From contig QCXZ01000053.1 of the NCBI GenBank assembly GCA_025024175.1, positions 6,696,001 to 6,760,000 of the forward strand: DNA of 64,000 bases, read 5' to 3'. This DNA is from Rhyzopertha dominica (Eukaryota > Arthropoda > Insecta > Coleoptera > Bostrichidae). The notes below the pieces were generated by a model that saw nothing but the letters and a program-made list of their open reading frames with translations, was not told the origin of the DNA and ran no database searches. Below are positions 58,401-64,000 of this stretch, piece by piece. Each line of letters begins with the position of its first letter. Within the stretch, counting starts at the first letter, position 1. Made by a program: the position numbers and the translations under genes.

Positions 58401-58780
58401 TGATACTTTACATCTGTTACTGTTAGTACTCAAATAGATGTTAGTGTCTCTTTTGCAAATAATGTTGGCTATACGTTGCCTCTGTTGTACGCGAAGTCCT
58501 TAAAATAATTGTATGAAGTTCTGAATATTAATCCTGATATTCGCTTCCAGATCACGAAGGCAATGAATACATCGCAAGGGGTTGCACAGCTGGTATTGGC
58601 GATGTAAATGCTTGTCAGATTATGGCTTCCGCGATAAGTTTCGGAGCAGAGCAAGGTGGCATGGCACACTTGGACTGCCATATTTGCGACACAGATCTCT
58701 GCAACTCGGCAACGAGGTTCAACAGTGCAACGGCGATAGCTACAGGTGTTATAGCTGCTTGTTTAGCGTTTATGTTTTAA
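40441..58780 (+). CDS. Ly6/uPAR-domain GPI-anchored protein, complete three-exon gene
   Basis: Exons 40441-40492, 57220-57405 and 58551-58780 join in phase 1 at both introns (GTAAGA...TTTCAG; GTAATA...TTCCAG) to give 155 aa. Residues 1-20 ('[20 protein letters not shown]') are a signal peptide. The mature part opens '[17 protein letters not shown]' and ends '[10 protein letters not shown]'. It has exactly ten cysteines (QC, SC, TC, DC, KC, GC, AC, DC, IC, LC) in the order of a three-finger Ly6 fold with five disulfides and the invariant C-N. After 'CNS' comes a hydrophobic tail ('[17 protein letters not shown]') that ends the protein, as expected for GPI attachment near N/S. The product should sit on the outer cell surface or at junctions. 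Insect relatives act in septate junction assembly, channel modulation and trafficking, but which one this matches is unclear. Intron 1 is 16.7 kb and packed with transposons. Confidence 0.85.
40600..41140. other. Start of intron 1 of Ly6 gene 1
   Basis: AT-rich intron without recognised features. Confidence 0.4.
41150..42815 (+). mobile_element. CR1/Jockey-like non-LTR retrotransposon remnant with dead RT
   Basis: Endonuclease pieces: '[20 protein letters not shown]' (41170-41235) and '[10 protein letters not shown]' (41455). RT pieces: '[17 protein letters not shown]', '[20 protein letters not shown]', '[15 protein letters not shown]' (motif A, both Asp kept), '[20 protein letters not shown]' (normally G-x-P-Q-G-S-x-L-G-P), and '[12 protein letters not shown]'. 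In that last block the usual Y-A-D-D is Y-A-A-N, so both catalytic acids of motif C are lost. The 3' end reads '[16 protein letters not shown]', the W-N-x-L-P terminal region, joined by an internal deletion near 42765. The element lies in the sense direction within intron 1 of Ly6 gene 1. Confidence 0.8.
42990..43925 (-). pseudogene. Mariner-like transposase remnant
   Basis: Minus-strand frame 43921-43616 gives '[20 protein letters not shown]', '[20 protein letters not shown]' and '[11 protein letters not shown]', the second helix-turn-helix and linker of an insect mariner-like transposase. About 350 bases further on (43200-43060), '[20 protein letters not shown]', 'GHVKHLVF' corresponds to the third catalytic box W-P-x-R-S-P-D-L-x-P-L-D-F-F-L-W-G. 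The core with the first two acids is deleted. It belongs to the same broad group as the copy at 55.3-56.9 kb but is clearly diverged from it. Confidence 0.6.
43930..46030. other. Intron 1 sequence with an old dispersed repeat
   Basis: 44090-44250 resembles 16.87-17.05 kb (shared TAATATTAACAAACTGTCAT-like and CTTCCGGTATAACTGGAAG-like strings). Otherwise nothing recognised. Confidence 0.35.
46035..46560. mobile_element. Non-autonomous relative of the mariner element at 55.3 kb
   Basis: The right end (46375-46555) aligns by eye with the termini at 55314 and 56869: 'CCGATTTTTCTGAAATTGTG'-type, 'GCAGAACCTGAAATAT' and the outer TTGTAGCGACCCTG followed by TA. A diverged left portion (GTTTCAGGTTCTGTTCGACC) starts near 46035 but lacks the outermost end. 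No transposase is present. Confidence 0.6.
46561..49150. other. Intron 1 sequence, no gene
   Basis: Only short unrecognised frames. A hammerhead-like motif at 47505-47540 is listed separately. Confidence 0.35.
47505..47540 (+). ncRNA. Degenerate hammerhead-like motif, solo
   Basis: CUGAGGA, then a stem of AGGCCC...GCGCUU with a short loop, then GACAUGUUGGAA where GAAACGUUGGAA would be expected. The first core box is perfect and the second has one substitution (GAC for GAA). No PLE coding remnant is adjacent. Confidence 0.3.
49159..49974. repeat. Possible MITE bounded by 13-bp inverted repeats
   Basis: TACTTCCACATCC at 49159-49171 and GGATGTGGAAGTA at 49962-49974 are exact inverted copies 816 bases apart. 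No coding region inside. Superfamily cannot be judged from so short an end. Confidence 0.4.
49975..51457. other. Intron 1 sequence; one GC-richer patch
   Basis: 50960-51340 has higher GC and open frames on both strands (91 aa +, 85 aa -), none of which I recognise. It could be a worn TE or an unannotated exon. Confidence 0.3.
51459..51637 (-). repeat. PLE terminal direct repeat, copy 1
   Basis: Nearly identical to 54039-54217. Contains the hammerhead-like core at 51551-51587. Confidence 0.9.
51551..51587 (-). ncRNA. Hammerhead-like motif in PLE repeat, copy 1
   Basis: Minus strand: UUUGACAAAGAUUACAGGUG then UAAUCGAAACGUCAGAC. A perfect stem II (GAUUACA/UGUAAUC, GG loop) lies between UUGACAA (expected CUGANGA) and GAAAC. 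Two core bases differ from consensus, so activity is doubtful, but position and architecture fit the hammerheads known from PLE terminal repeats. Confidence 0.45.
51770..54120 (-). pseudogene. PLE protein: reverse transcriptase plus GIY-YIG endonuclease, few breaks
   Basis: Minus strand in order: the N-terminal frame starts inside the repeat at 54120 ('[17 protein letters not shown]'); then '[20 protein letters not shown]' and '[18 protein letters not shown]' (53619-53128); '[17 protein letters not shown]' in a shifted frame. The 359-aa frame 53030-51951 follows, with motif A '[12 protein letters not shown]' (about residue 43-54), '[18 protein letters not shown]', the catalytic 'YRYVDDTFV', 'FLDVKIYR', and the nuclease '[20 protein letters not shown]' with 'RLKEHI'. 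A CxC finger inside the GIY-YIG core is typical of one PLE branch. Breaks: TAA at about 53843, a frameshift near 53130, TAG near 53036, and a frameshift near 51950 before '[14 protein letters not shown]' and '[19 protein letters not shown]'. All catalytic RT residues are intact. Confidence 0.85.
54039..54217 (-). repeat. PLE terminal direct repeat, copy 2 (5' side)
   Basis: Near-identical to 51459-51637. Overlaps the start of the coding frame and carries the same hammerhead-like core at 54131-54167. Confidence 0.9.
54131..54167 (-). ncRNA. Hammerhead-like motif in PLE repeat, copy 2
   Basis: Identical to the motif at 51551-51587, as expected of a pseudo-LTR pair. Confidence 0.45.
54340..55282 (+). 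pseudogene. hAT transposase C-terminal half including dimerisation domain
   Basis: Frames combined: '[19 protein letters not shown]' (54360), '[20 protein letters not shown]' (54495), '[19 protein letters not shown]', '[13 protein letters not shown]'. Then, in the last part, '[20 protein letters not shown]', '[14 protein letters not shown]', '[18 protein letters not shown]' and '[11 protein letters not shown]' (55020-55260), the classical hAT dimerisation block (L-x-W-W ... F-P-x-L ... A-x-D-x-L ... T-S-A-x-x-E-R-x-F-S). At least three frameshifts and stops. The zinc finger and first acids are missing, so it is inactive. Confidence 0.8.
55314..56869 (-). mobile_element. Mariner-type transposon inserted in the hAT remnant
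   Basis: Termini are inverted copies: CAGAGTCGCTACAA at 55314 and TTGTAGTCACCCTG ending at 56869, extended by about 130 bases of matching subterminal sequence (GGAACCAGCAG, ATATTTCAGGTT, TTTTCTGAAATTGTGC). TA precedes the left end; the right flank now reads TT. A 45-base palindrome with a 7-base duplication (CTTGTAG) interrupts the right end at 56811-56854. The transposase lies on the minus strand. Confidence 0.75.
55780..56585 (-). pseudogene. Mariner-type transposase, frameshifted
   Basis: The minus frame 56585-56313 starts '[20 protein letters not shown]' and has '[20 protein letters not shown]', '[20 protein letters not shown]', the paired helix-turn-helix with GRPR-like linker. Downstream: '[13 protein letters not shown]', '[13 protein letters not shown]' (first acid box, usually F-S-D-E-A), '[20 protein letters not shown]', '[19 protein letters not shown]', '[17 protein letters not shown]' (second Asp) and '[18 protein letters not shown]' (third Asp). 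Several stops, and a D to E change in the first box unless the adjacent E serves. Dead, but recognisable over its full length. Confidence 0.8.
57600..57840 (-). mobile_element. PLE terminal fragment with hammerhead-like motif, in intron 2 of Ly6 gene 1
   Basis: Shares the blocks AAGGCTTCCGTGGTTGTTGT, GACATGTTGTTTCC, GTCGGTGTCTTCCTCAGAAG and TAGCTCTGAAACTGAA with the foldback at 63.47-63.72 kb, which is attached to PLE coding remnants. No coding remains here, so it is a solo terminus. It lies between exons 2 and 3 of Ly6 gene 1. Confidence 0.6.
57714..57753 (-). ncRNA. Hammerhead ribozyme candidate with consensus core
   Basis: Minus strand: CUGAGGA (perfect CUGANGA), AGACACCGACAUGAGUGUC (stem II GACAC/GUGUC), GAAAC, loop GUCAGG, GUC. 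A two-base-pair stem III (AC/GU) and cleavage after GUC match the minimal type of hammerhead reported in Penelope-like elements. Stem I pairing is weak in this copy, so activity as a monomer is uncertain. Confidence 0.55.
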
Positions 58781-58828
58781 GAAGTTTTCTATATCTCACC
58801 CAGCGTCGCCCATACTGTATTCTATTAC

Positions 58829-58834
58829 AATAAA
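58829..58834 (+). terminator. AATAAA polyadenylation signal of Ly6 gene 1
   Basis: First AATAAA after the stop codon at 58778-58780, about 50 bases downstream, a normal distance. Confidence 0.65.
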
Positions 58835-58859
58835 GCTTGCTGGAATATAACTAAGACCA

Positions 58860-59351
58860 AGTCCGTGTTAATTATATTTGTATACCTAGATTATATATTT
58901 AGACTGTAAGTGGAGTCGACGTTGTAATACCTCGTAATGTATACTTGTATACCATGTAAGCTCAAAACTTTCTATGTGCTTTAATGCGTTTGGTAGTCGG
59001 GAACATCTCAAGTTCATTCATAGTTCTTTTTGTTTTGTGATGTATTCCTTTTTTGTTACTTCTCAGACTGACCAATGTACGTAGTTTTTGTTTAATAAAC
59101 GTTTAAAATGAGGAGATTCTTTCTAGGCTTGCCTTCGTGATGAGAAGGAAACTGAACTGAAATGCTCGTTTTTTAGCTTATAAACTATTTCCTGCTGATA
59201 GCCACCGATTCATTGTTTGTTCCATAAAACCACATTCATTGATATAACTTAATTGAGTCATTGCACGATAGTAAAAGTATTATATATCTCTGATGAAGAA
59301 TTTAGTGCACAGAAAGCAGAGAGTGCCCTGGATGCTCTAAGTGAGTGAAAC
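58860..59351. other. Intergenic spacer between the two Ly6 genes; includes promoter and leader of gene 2
   Basis: Only about 520 bases from the poly(A) signal of gene 1 to the ATG of gene 2, so the gene 2 promoter must lie here or in the gene 1 3' end. No TATA box stands out. Confidence 0.4.
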
Positions 59352-61845
59352 ATGATTGGGTGGCTTGCAATTCTGACTGTATTCAATTCAGGTAAGTAGC
59401 AGCTTACAATTATCATGATCACTATCTCGCCACCAAAGACATTTAATTAATTAATGTGTTTATGGCTGAAATCAATCGAAATTTGCTTAAATACAGTCAG
59501 ACTGTTTCAATTAGGCTTACTAAATTTGTCTATCAATAACATAGCTAAAGATACTGTGTAGGGAAGGCCAAAGCAAACGGGTGTGTTTTATTAGATTAAA
59601 TATCCGACACGATAATTTTGAATATTTTTCGCAAAAATACACCATAAACGGAACAGGATAGTTCTAAATACACCAAAGAAATTACATTTTGGGCGACCCT
59701 TAACGGCTATGGTGTTCCGGATAGACAATGATCTGTCTCCAGCAATTTTCCAAACAAAAATAATTAATATCAAGTTTTTTAACTTTTAATGCATGTTATG
59801 TATTAAAAAGGACACTGTTACCTTTAACATAAGCTTTATTTTTATTAGACATATCGGTGATGATTGCCCTGGAGTTGTTTTCTCCCGGCATCGCAAGTGC
59901 CAGGCCAGTTTTTAGATTGCTGGAAAAAGCNAACCCGCGGTATGCTTTACCGGGTTCTTGCGACGCCCTACACAATACCTATGAATGCAACGCTGTTCCA
60001 GGACTGTAAAAATAAAATTCACCAACAGTGTATCTGCATCAACATGACGCTCGTCTCGTCAATATTACCTTTGACTACAGCTCACACACAATCGTAAACA
60101 CAGTATTATAACATAACAGATTGCAAAATGCCTGATAATATAATACATATACAGGATTAGTCAAAAGCAAAATATCCGTAACAAAGTTTTTTGTGTAATT
60201 ATTTTTAATTTCTTATCCCAATTCTTGTTTTGTTTATTCAAAGTGGCACTGTTTTACAAAACGCCTAGGTTTATATACCGGGTGTTGCAAATTAGTAGGT
60301 TATTCTATTAACCCTAGATTCCTGGAGCCAACATGACGATTTTGTTATTGGTAAATTTCTGAAAAACGTTTCGCTTAAAAAATACAGGGTGTCAAAGTTG
60401 AAATTTAAAATTTTTTCTTACGATATATCCGATTTTGGAGGTATTGCGTTGAAATTTTATACGAGTTTGTAGTATTTGCATCTAAGTGCACCACTAAATT
60501 AATATTAACATTACTATAAAAACAAATGAATATCCGGGGGTTTGTAACCTTCTACCTCCCCCCATCCTTTTTTGACGTACGCTTATGAGACCAACGGATT
60601 TTTTTCTGGTACAACACTTCATTGTCCGTTTTTCGGTCTTTTGTAATTTTTTTGACAAATGCTTAGATTCAGAGATAACGGCGTTTTGTGAAACTTTCCG
60701 CCTAGTCAATTAGTAATGCGAGTACATATCTTTTTCCAAGCCTACTTAGCAAACTTGCTAACTATTGGTTTGAGCATTAAAAACACATGGACGACAAAAA
60801 TGTTAAAAAAAGCACATAATTTGAGCTCCAATATGGCAATAATTTGGCTTTACATGCTACATTGGAAAATATATCAATAATATTAACAATTTACGAGAGG
60901 AAAATCATTATTACTAATAGACAAGGTGGAAAGTTTAACAAAACGGCGTCTATCTCGGAATCTAAGCTTTCTGTCTAAAAATTACAAGAGACCAAAAAAA
61001 CTAACAATGAAGTCTCGTAATAGAAAAAAATGGCCTCATGGGCGTACATCAAGAAAAGTTGACGGGGTTTAAAGTTACAAACCCCCCGATATTCATTTGT
61101 TTTTACAGTAATGTTCATAATACACTTAGATATAAATACTACAAACTCGTACCAAATTTTAACTCGATACCTCTAAAACTGTGGATTATATTATAAAAAA
61201 AAACGATTCTTAAATTTCAATTTTGACACCCTATATTTCAGAAATTTACCAATAACAAAATCGTCATATTTTGTCCTCAAGAATCTAGGGTTAACGGGAT
61301 GATCTACCAATTTCCAACACCCTGTATAATAAGAACAGTTAAGAAAGCTTGTTTAAAAATTTGATACAAATGTAAAAGCATCTTTATAAGAATTTCCAGC
61401 GTTTTCCCAAAACTTTCTAATCATACGTCATATAAAGTTCACGCAAGTAAGAGATTAAGCTTCCAGGAATAGAAAGCTGTTATGACAACTTCGAATGTTA
61501 CTTAACAAGATGTTGCCCTCCGCGAAATGAAGTCGACCTATGTCGGAATTTAACTGCGTTGCAGGTGTCTTGTTTTCATTGGAACATACAGCATTTAATG
61601 AGTATGACCTGCCTCGAACATATCAGGGTGTACCCTGTATATAAGATGCATCTGTTTCTAATATGAATTGTTTTCAGCATATGCCCTCCGATGTTACAAA
61701 TGCAACGATGCCAAAAGCTGCCAATGGAATATCCTTCCTTTTGTGCATCTCGGCACAGAAATATGTGATGCAAGTCCTAATTCTGTTATTCTAAGTATTT
61801 TGAACTACCTCACGCTGGCTAGATGCACAGAGATATTAGGAAGAG
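59352..61845 (+). CDS. Second Ly6-domain gene, exons 1-2 (partial; runs out of the window)
   Basis: Exon 1 (59352-59391) encodes 'MIGWLAILTVFNS' and ends in phase 1 at GTAAGT. Exon 2 (61678-61845) follows a TTTTCAG acceptor and gives 'AYALRCYKCNDAKSCQWN', then 'ILPFVHLGTEICDASPNS' and 'LTLARCTEILGR', ending in phase 1 at GTAAAG. Exon boundaries, phases and the spacing of five cysteines match exons 1-2 of the neighbouring gene, whose exon 3 supplies the remaining five plus the anchor. No matching exon 3 was found up to 64000, so it should lie beyond the edge. Likely a secreted or GPI-anchored Ly6 protein arising by tandem duplication. Intron 1 holds an exon-like patch and a MITE. The signal peptide is short but plausible. 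Confidence 0.75.
59849..60035 (+). other. Exon-like GC-rich patch in intron 1 of Ly6 gene 2
   Basis: A TTTTTATTAG acceptor at 59848 opens a GC-richer segment. Joined in phase to exon 1 it reads 'DISVMIALELFSPGIASARP', then 'VFRLLEKA', an ambiguous base, and 'PRYALPGSCDALHNTYECNA' before a stop at 60033. Another frame stays open to 60097. It may be an alternative terminal exon, a decayed Ly6-type exon or a TE scrap. I recognise no domain. Confidence 0.2.
60278..61324. mobile_element. MITE with long inverted arms, TA-flanked
   Basis: Arms 60278-60712 and 60924-61324 are inverted, diverged copies (shared GAAATTTACCAATAACAAAA-type, GTGTCAAA, CTACAAACTCGTA, AATGAATATC-GGGGG, AACGGCGT strings) with a spacer of about 210 bases. 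Outer ends are CCGGGTGTTGCAAATT and AATTTCCAACACCCTG, each next to TA, as in Tc1/mariner-type MITEs. No coding capacity. Lies in intron 1 of Ly6 gene 2 and could form a long hairpin in the pre-mRNA. Confidence 0.8.
61330..61677. other. End of intron 1 of Ly6 gene 2
   Basis: No gene. A short palindrome, CAGGGTGTACCCTGTA, at 61625-61640 resembles a minimal MITE end pair. Confidence 0.3.
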
Positions 61846-62100
61846 GTAAAGATATTTTGCACTATTAACACCGTTATGAAACCAAACATCTTATTTTTTT
61901 AAAGTTGGTATTAGTAAACTCTTCTCAAAGTCGTAATTGTATATAAACAAACGTTATCTATTAGAGCTATTATTTCTTCTAAGGGTTCCAACGTCTAATT
62001 TACCTATATTTTAACAAAGATTTGATCTAGCTCAAACAATTATAATAATCCTTATTATGTCAAAGACTCTTTCGTATTTTCGAAGTTCAACAATGTCTAA
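61846..62100. other. Intron 2 of Ly6 gene 2, no feature seen
   Basis: AT-rich intron sequence. Confidence 0.4.
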
Positions 62101-62104
62101 ATAC

Positions 62105-62885
62105 CTCAGGGTATGTCTTGGTTAGTCAAGATGTAGTGTCTTTGTTCACAAATGTACCTATTGATTTAATATTAGATTGCACCAAAGTAGAGTGGCCTAG
62201 CATTGAAACTAATTGCAAAATTNCTTTGCAGTGTTCACTTTTCGTTTAACGACGAAGTGAGACAGAAAGAAAGAGCTTTAACTGCCAAAAGTATTCGATA
62301 ACGTACATCCATCTATTCAACATACTATTGAATCCAATAAGTGTATTTCCTTCCTTGACACTAGGCTTATAAGGCCTAACGATAATATACATTAATTGGC
62401 TGGTACGTACATTAAACCTTGTGCTTCTGGTAGATACCTTAATTTCTGCTCTTACCATATAAAATGGATGTGAAAGTTAACTTGGTCAAGGTCTCTACAT
62501 TAAAGTAGTCAAAATTTCCAATCCTTCCGTGGTCAAAGATAATGTAGATAAACTTAAACCAATTTTAATAGAAAAATCACATCCTTTGGCATTTATTAAT
62601 AAGTGTATTCGTTCGTTTGACGCGCTTGCATATCATACTCTTACCATATCTATAAATCAAAATAGTAAAAATAGTTGAAAACTGACCGAAAAAAACTAAC
62701 ATCCCAAGNGATATATCCAGTATTACATTTTCCTATCATTGTAGTTGTAATTAAACGAAGACAAAGAGTTGTACGCGTGGAATTCAACAATTCTGTTTTA
62801 GCTGAACATTGTATGAGTACAAGTCATTATTTTAATTTTAATAATGACAAAATTGTTTGTTCTGAACCTGATTTAATTAAATGAT
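62105..62885 (+). mobile_element. Penelope-like element coding remnant
   Basis: The + translation has 'VLVSQDVVSLFTNVPIDLIL' and 'VEWPSIETNCKI' (62115-62220), RT motif A of a Penelope-type enzyme. After a deletion comes 'FDNVHPSIQHTIESNKCISF', 'LDTRLIRPND' and 'GTYIKPCASGRYLNFCSYHI' (62297-62460), the post-motif-C region F-L-D-x-x-I ... Y-x-K-x-x-x-S-G-R-Y-L-N. Near 62790-62880 'NNSVLAEHCMSTSHYFNFNN' is the end of the GIY-YIG part. The YxDD box and the nuclease core are lost. This is a different subfamily from the 51.5-kb element. The foldback at 63.47 kb is probably its terminus. Confidence 0.7.
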
Positions 62886-63465
62886 TGTTTTTATAAATGA
62901 TTTACATTAATAAAGCAACAGCATTTATAAGAGGTCAGATATAGAAAATTTATCAAAAAATTATCTGACAGCATTGCTTTGTTTTCATGTCATTTGATTG
63001 TCTGTCATTCATTTTTTGTCTCATCTTTTTGTCCACTTTACTATTCATCGGATGATTCTGAAGATACTAATATAAATTTTATCCTCATCTTAATATAAGT
63101 TTGATAAATGACCTTAGAATGTATCTTTACAAGTTCTACACTTTGTAGAAGAAATAAAATATTCCAAAAGCTTGGCTTGATTGCAAAGAGTGTTTCATAA
63201 ACCTGGTGACTGCTTCTCCTTTGACTTTGACATATAAGTTTCAACATAGACAGCCCGTTTACCCTCCACATCGTAAAGTATATAATGAAATACAAAGCAA
63301 AAAAAACCTAAAACTAAGATTTTGCAGTAACAACTACTTATCAGAATTTGTTTTCTGATGCCGTCTGATTCCCGTTTTCAGCGTACTAGCTTTCAAACTG
63401 TTACACTCCTTTATAAACGTTTCGTGGAACTTACAGTTTACCGGTGGAGTATGTCAACTATGAAG
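62886..63465. other. Non-coding tail between PLE remnant and its foldback
   Basis: AT-rich; an 84-aa minus frame (63295-63041) has no family features. Confidence 0.3.
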
Positions 63466-63470
63466 CTGTC

Positions 63471-63677
63471 ATGTTGTTTTCCGGGTTACTTCCCACGTTG
63501 CTTATTTGACCTAGACGTTTCGACACCCATGTCGGTGTCTTCCTCAGAAGTAGCTCTGAAACTGAAACACTGAAAAACTGAAATTGTTTCAGTTTCAGAG
63601 CTACTTCTGAGGAAGACACCGACATGAAACGTCAAGGTCAAATAAGCAACGTGGGAAGCAACCCGGAAAACAACATG
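63471..63677. repeat. PLE-terminus foldback (head-to-head) with hammerhead motifs
   Basis: Arms 63471-63568 and 63586-63677 are inverted copies around a 17-base spacer. The left arm (minus strand, 63508-63547) holds a full hammerhead core: CUGAGGA, stem II GACACCGACAUGGGUGUC, GAAACGUC, GGUC. The right arm (plus strand, from 63607) has the same start but lacks about 8 bases, removing the 3' side of stem II and the G of GAAA. The same block occurs singly at 57.6-57.8 kb. Confidence 0.75.
63508..63547 (-). ncRNA. Hammerhead ribozyme candidate, intact core, with stem I support
   Basis: CUGAGGA - AGACACCGACAUGGGUGUC - GAAAC - GUCUAG - GUC. Stem II is five base pairs, stem III two (AC/GU), and the cleavage triplet is GUC. 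Bases after GUC (AAAUAA) pair with those before CUGAGGA (CUACUU) with one mismatch, giving a short stem I. This is the best-formed candidate in the window. Confidence 0.55.
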
Positions 63678-63719
63678 TCCTCGATAACAACCATGGAAGC
63701 CTTCGAACCAAAATTGTGA

Positions 63720-64000
63720 AGCTGTTAAATTATATTCAAAATGTAAACGCTTGGATAAGAGCTTGTAGATAAAACAATGTAAGGAAGTTTGCGCTTGTTA
63801 GTCAAAGCTATCACCTTGCTAGGCGACAGATTAAAACTATATAAGTTTTTTTTTTAATTTTTGATAATTTTTTTATTATTTTCTTGTGTGGAAGACGGAA
63901 ACCACGCAAAATAGAAAAAAAATGATTAAAACCCGTTCCAAAAAGCTCTTTGTCACAGTCATCCATCCAAAACTTGTCTTCAGCTGGTGCATGCGTGCAA
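63720..64000. other. Window end, no feature seen
   Basis: AT-rich; poly-T run at about 63845-63860. Still intron 2 of Ly6 gene 2 if that gene continues. Confidence 0.4.

Noticed and set aside
58582..58833. 83-aa frame overlapping Ly6 exon 3
   Set aside because: Different frame from the cysteine-conserving exon 3 and no acceptor in that phase.
1..64000. CRISPR arrays, bacterial operons, riboswitches, rRNA
   Set aside because: No regularly spaced identical repeats, no ribosome-binding sites or bacterial gene packing, and no rRNA sequence seen; the window is eukaryotic with spliceosomal introns.

Overview
This looks like nuclear DNA of an insect or close arthropod relative. It is AT-rich, the genes are split by long introns, and most recognisable coding sequence is decayed transposable-element (TE) protein: Penelope-like elements (PLEs), RTE-like and CR1/Jockey-like retroposons, Tc1/mariner, hAT and Mutator-type transposases. 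The species is not identifiable from this alone. Single Ns suggest a polished draft assembly. No CRISPR, operon, rRNA or intact tRNA gene was seen.

Three host genes can be supported, all on the + strand. (1) 23.34-27.49 kb: a three-exon gene for a small secreted protein of about 67 aa, unknown family, with a 2.38-kb DNA transposon in its last intron. (2) 40.44-58.78 kb: a complete three-exon Ly6/uPAR-type gene (155 aa; signal peptide, ten cysteines, closing LCN motif, hydrophobic GPI-type tail). Its first intron is about 16.7 kb and is filled with TEs. (3) 59.35 kb onward: a second Ly6 gene with the same phase-1 exon layout, whose last exon lies beyond the window. The two Ly6 genes sit head to tail about 0.5 kb apart and form a tandem cluster.

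Layout: 0.2-0.84 kb RNase H end of a retroposon (-); 2.5-4.4 kb RTE-like remnant (-); 5.9-6.1 kb DDE transposase scrap with a GC-rich inverted repeat; 9.6-10.9 kb two opposed PLE fragments; 13.0-13.7 kb hAT-type fragment; 20.6-21.8 kb PLE fragment followed by a tandem repeat of about 234-255 bp; 23.3-27.7 kb small secreted gene and its intronic transposon; 28.2-30.3 kb RTE-like element with the reverse-transcriptase core deleted; 30.8-31.3 kb mariner fragment; 32.95-33.09 kb PLE-end foldback; 33.9-35.0 kb DDE remnant within inverted arms; 36.9-37.9 kb an unnamed repeat-associated protein family; 38.4-39.5 kb a Mutator-type transposase joined to a YqaJ nuclease (-); 40.1-58.8 kb Ly6 gene 1 with CR1-like, mariner, PLE and nested mariner-in-hAT insertions; 59.3 kb to the end, Ly6 gene 2 with a long-inverted-repeat MITE and another PLE with a foldback terminus.

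The most interesting thread is a set of hammerhead-ribozyme-like motifs at PLE ends (9.6, 33.0, 47.5, 51.55, 54.13, 57.7, 63.5 kb), several arranged as head-to-head foldbacks. They belong to at least four sequence families. The second is the Mutator-YqaJ locus beside the unnamed protein family.
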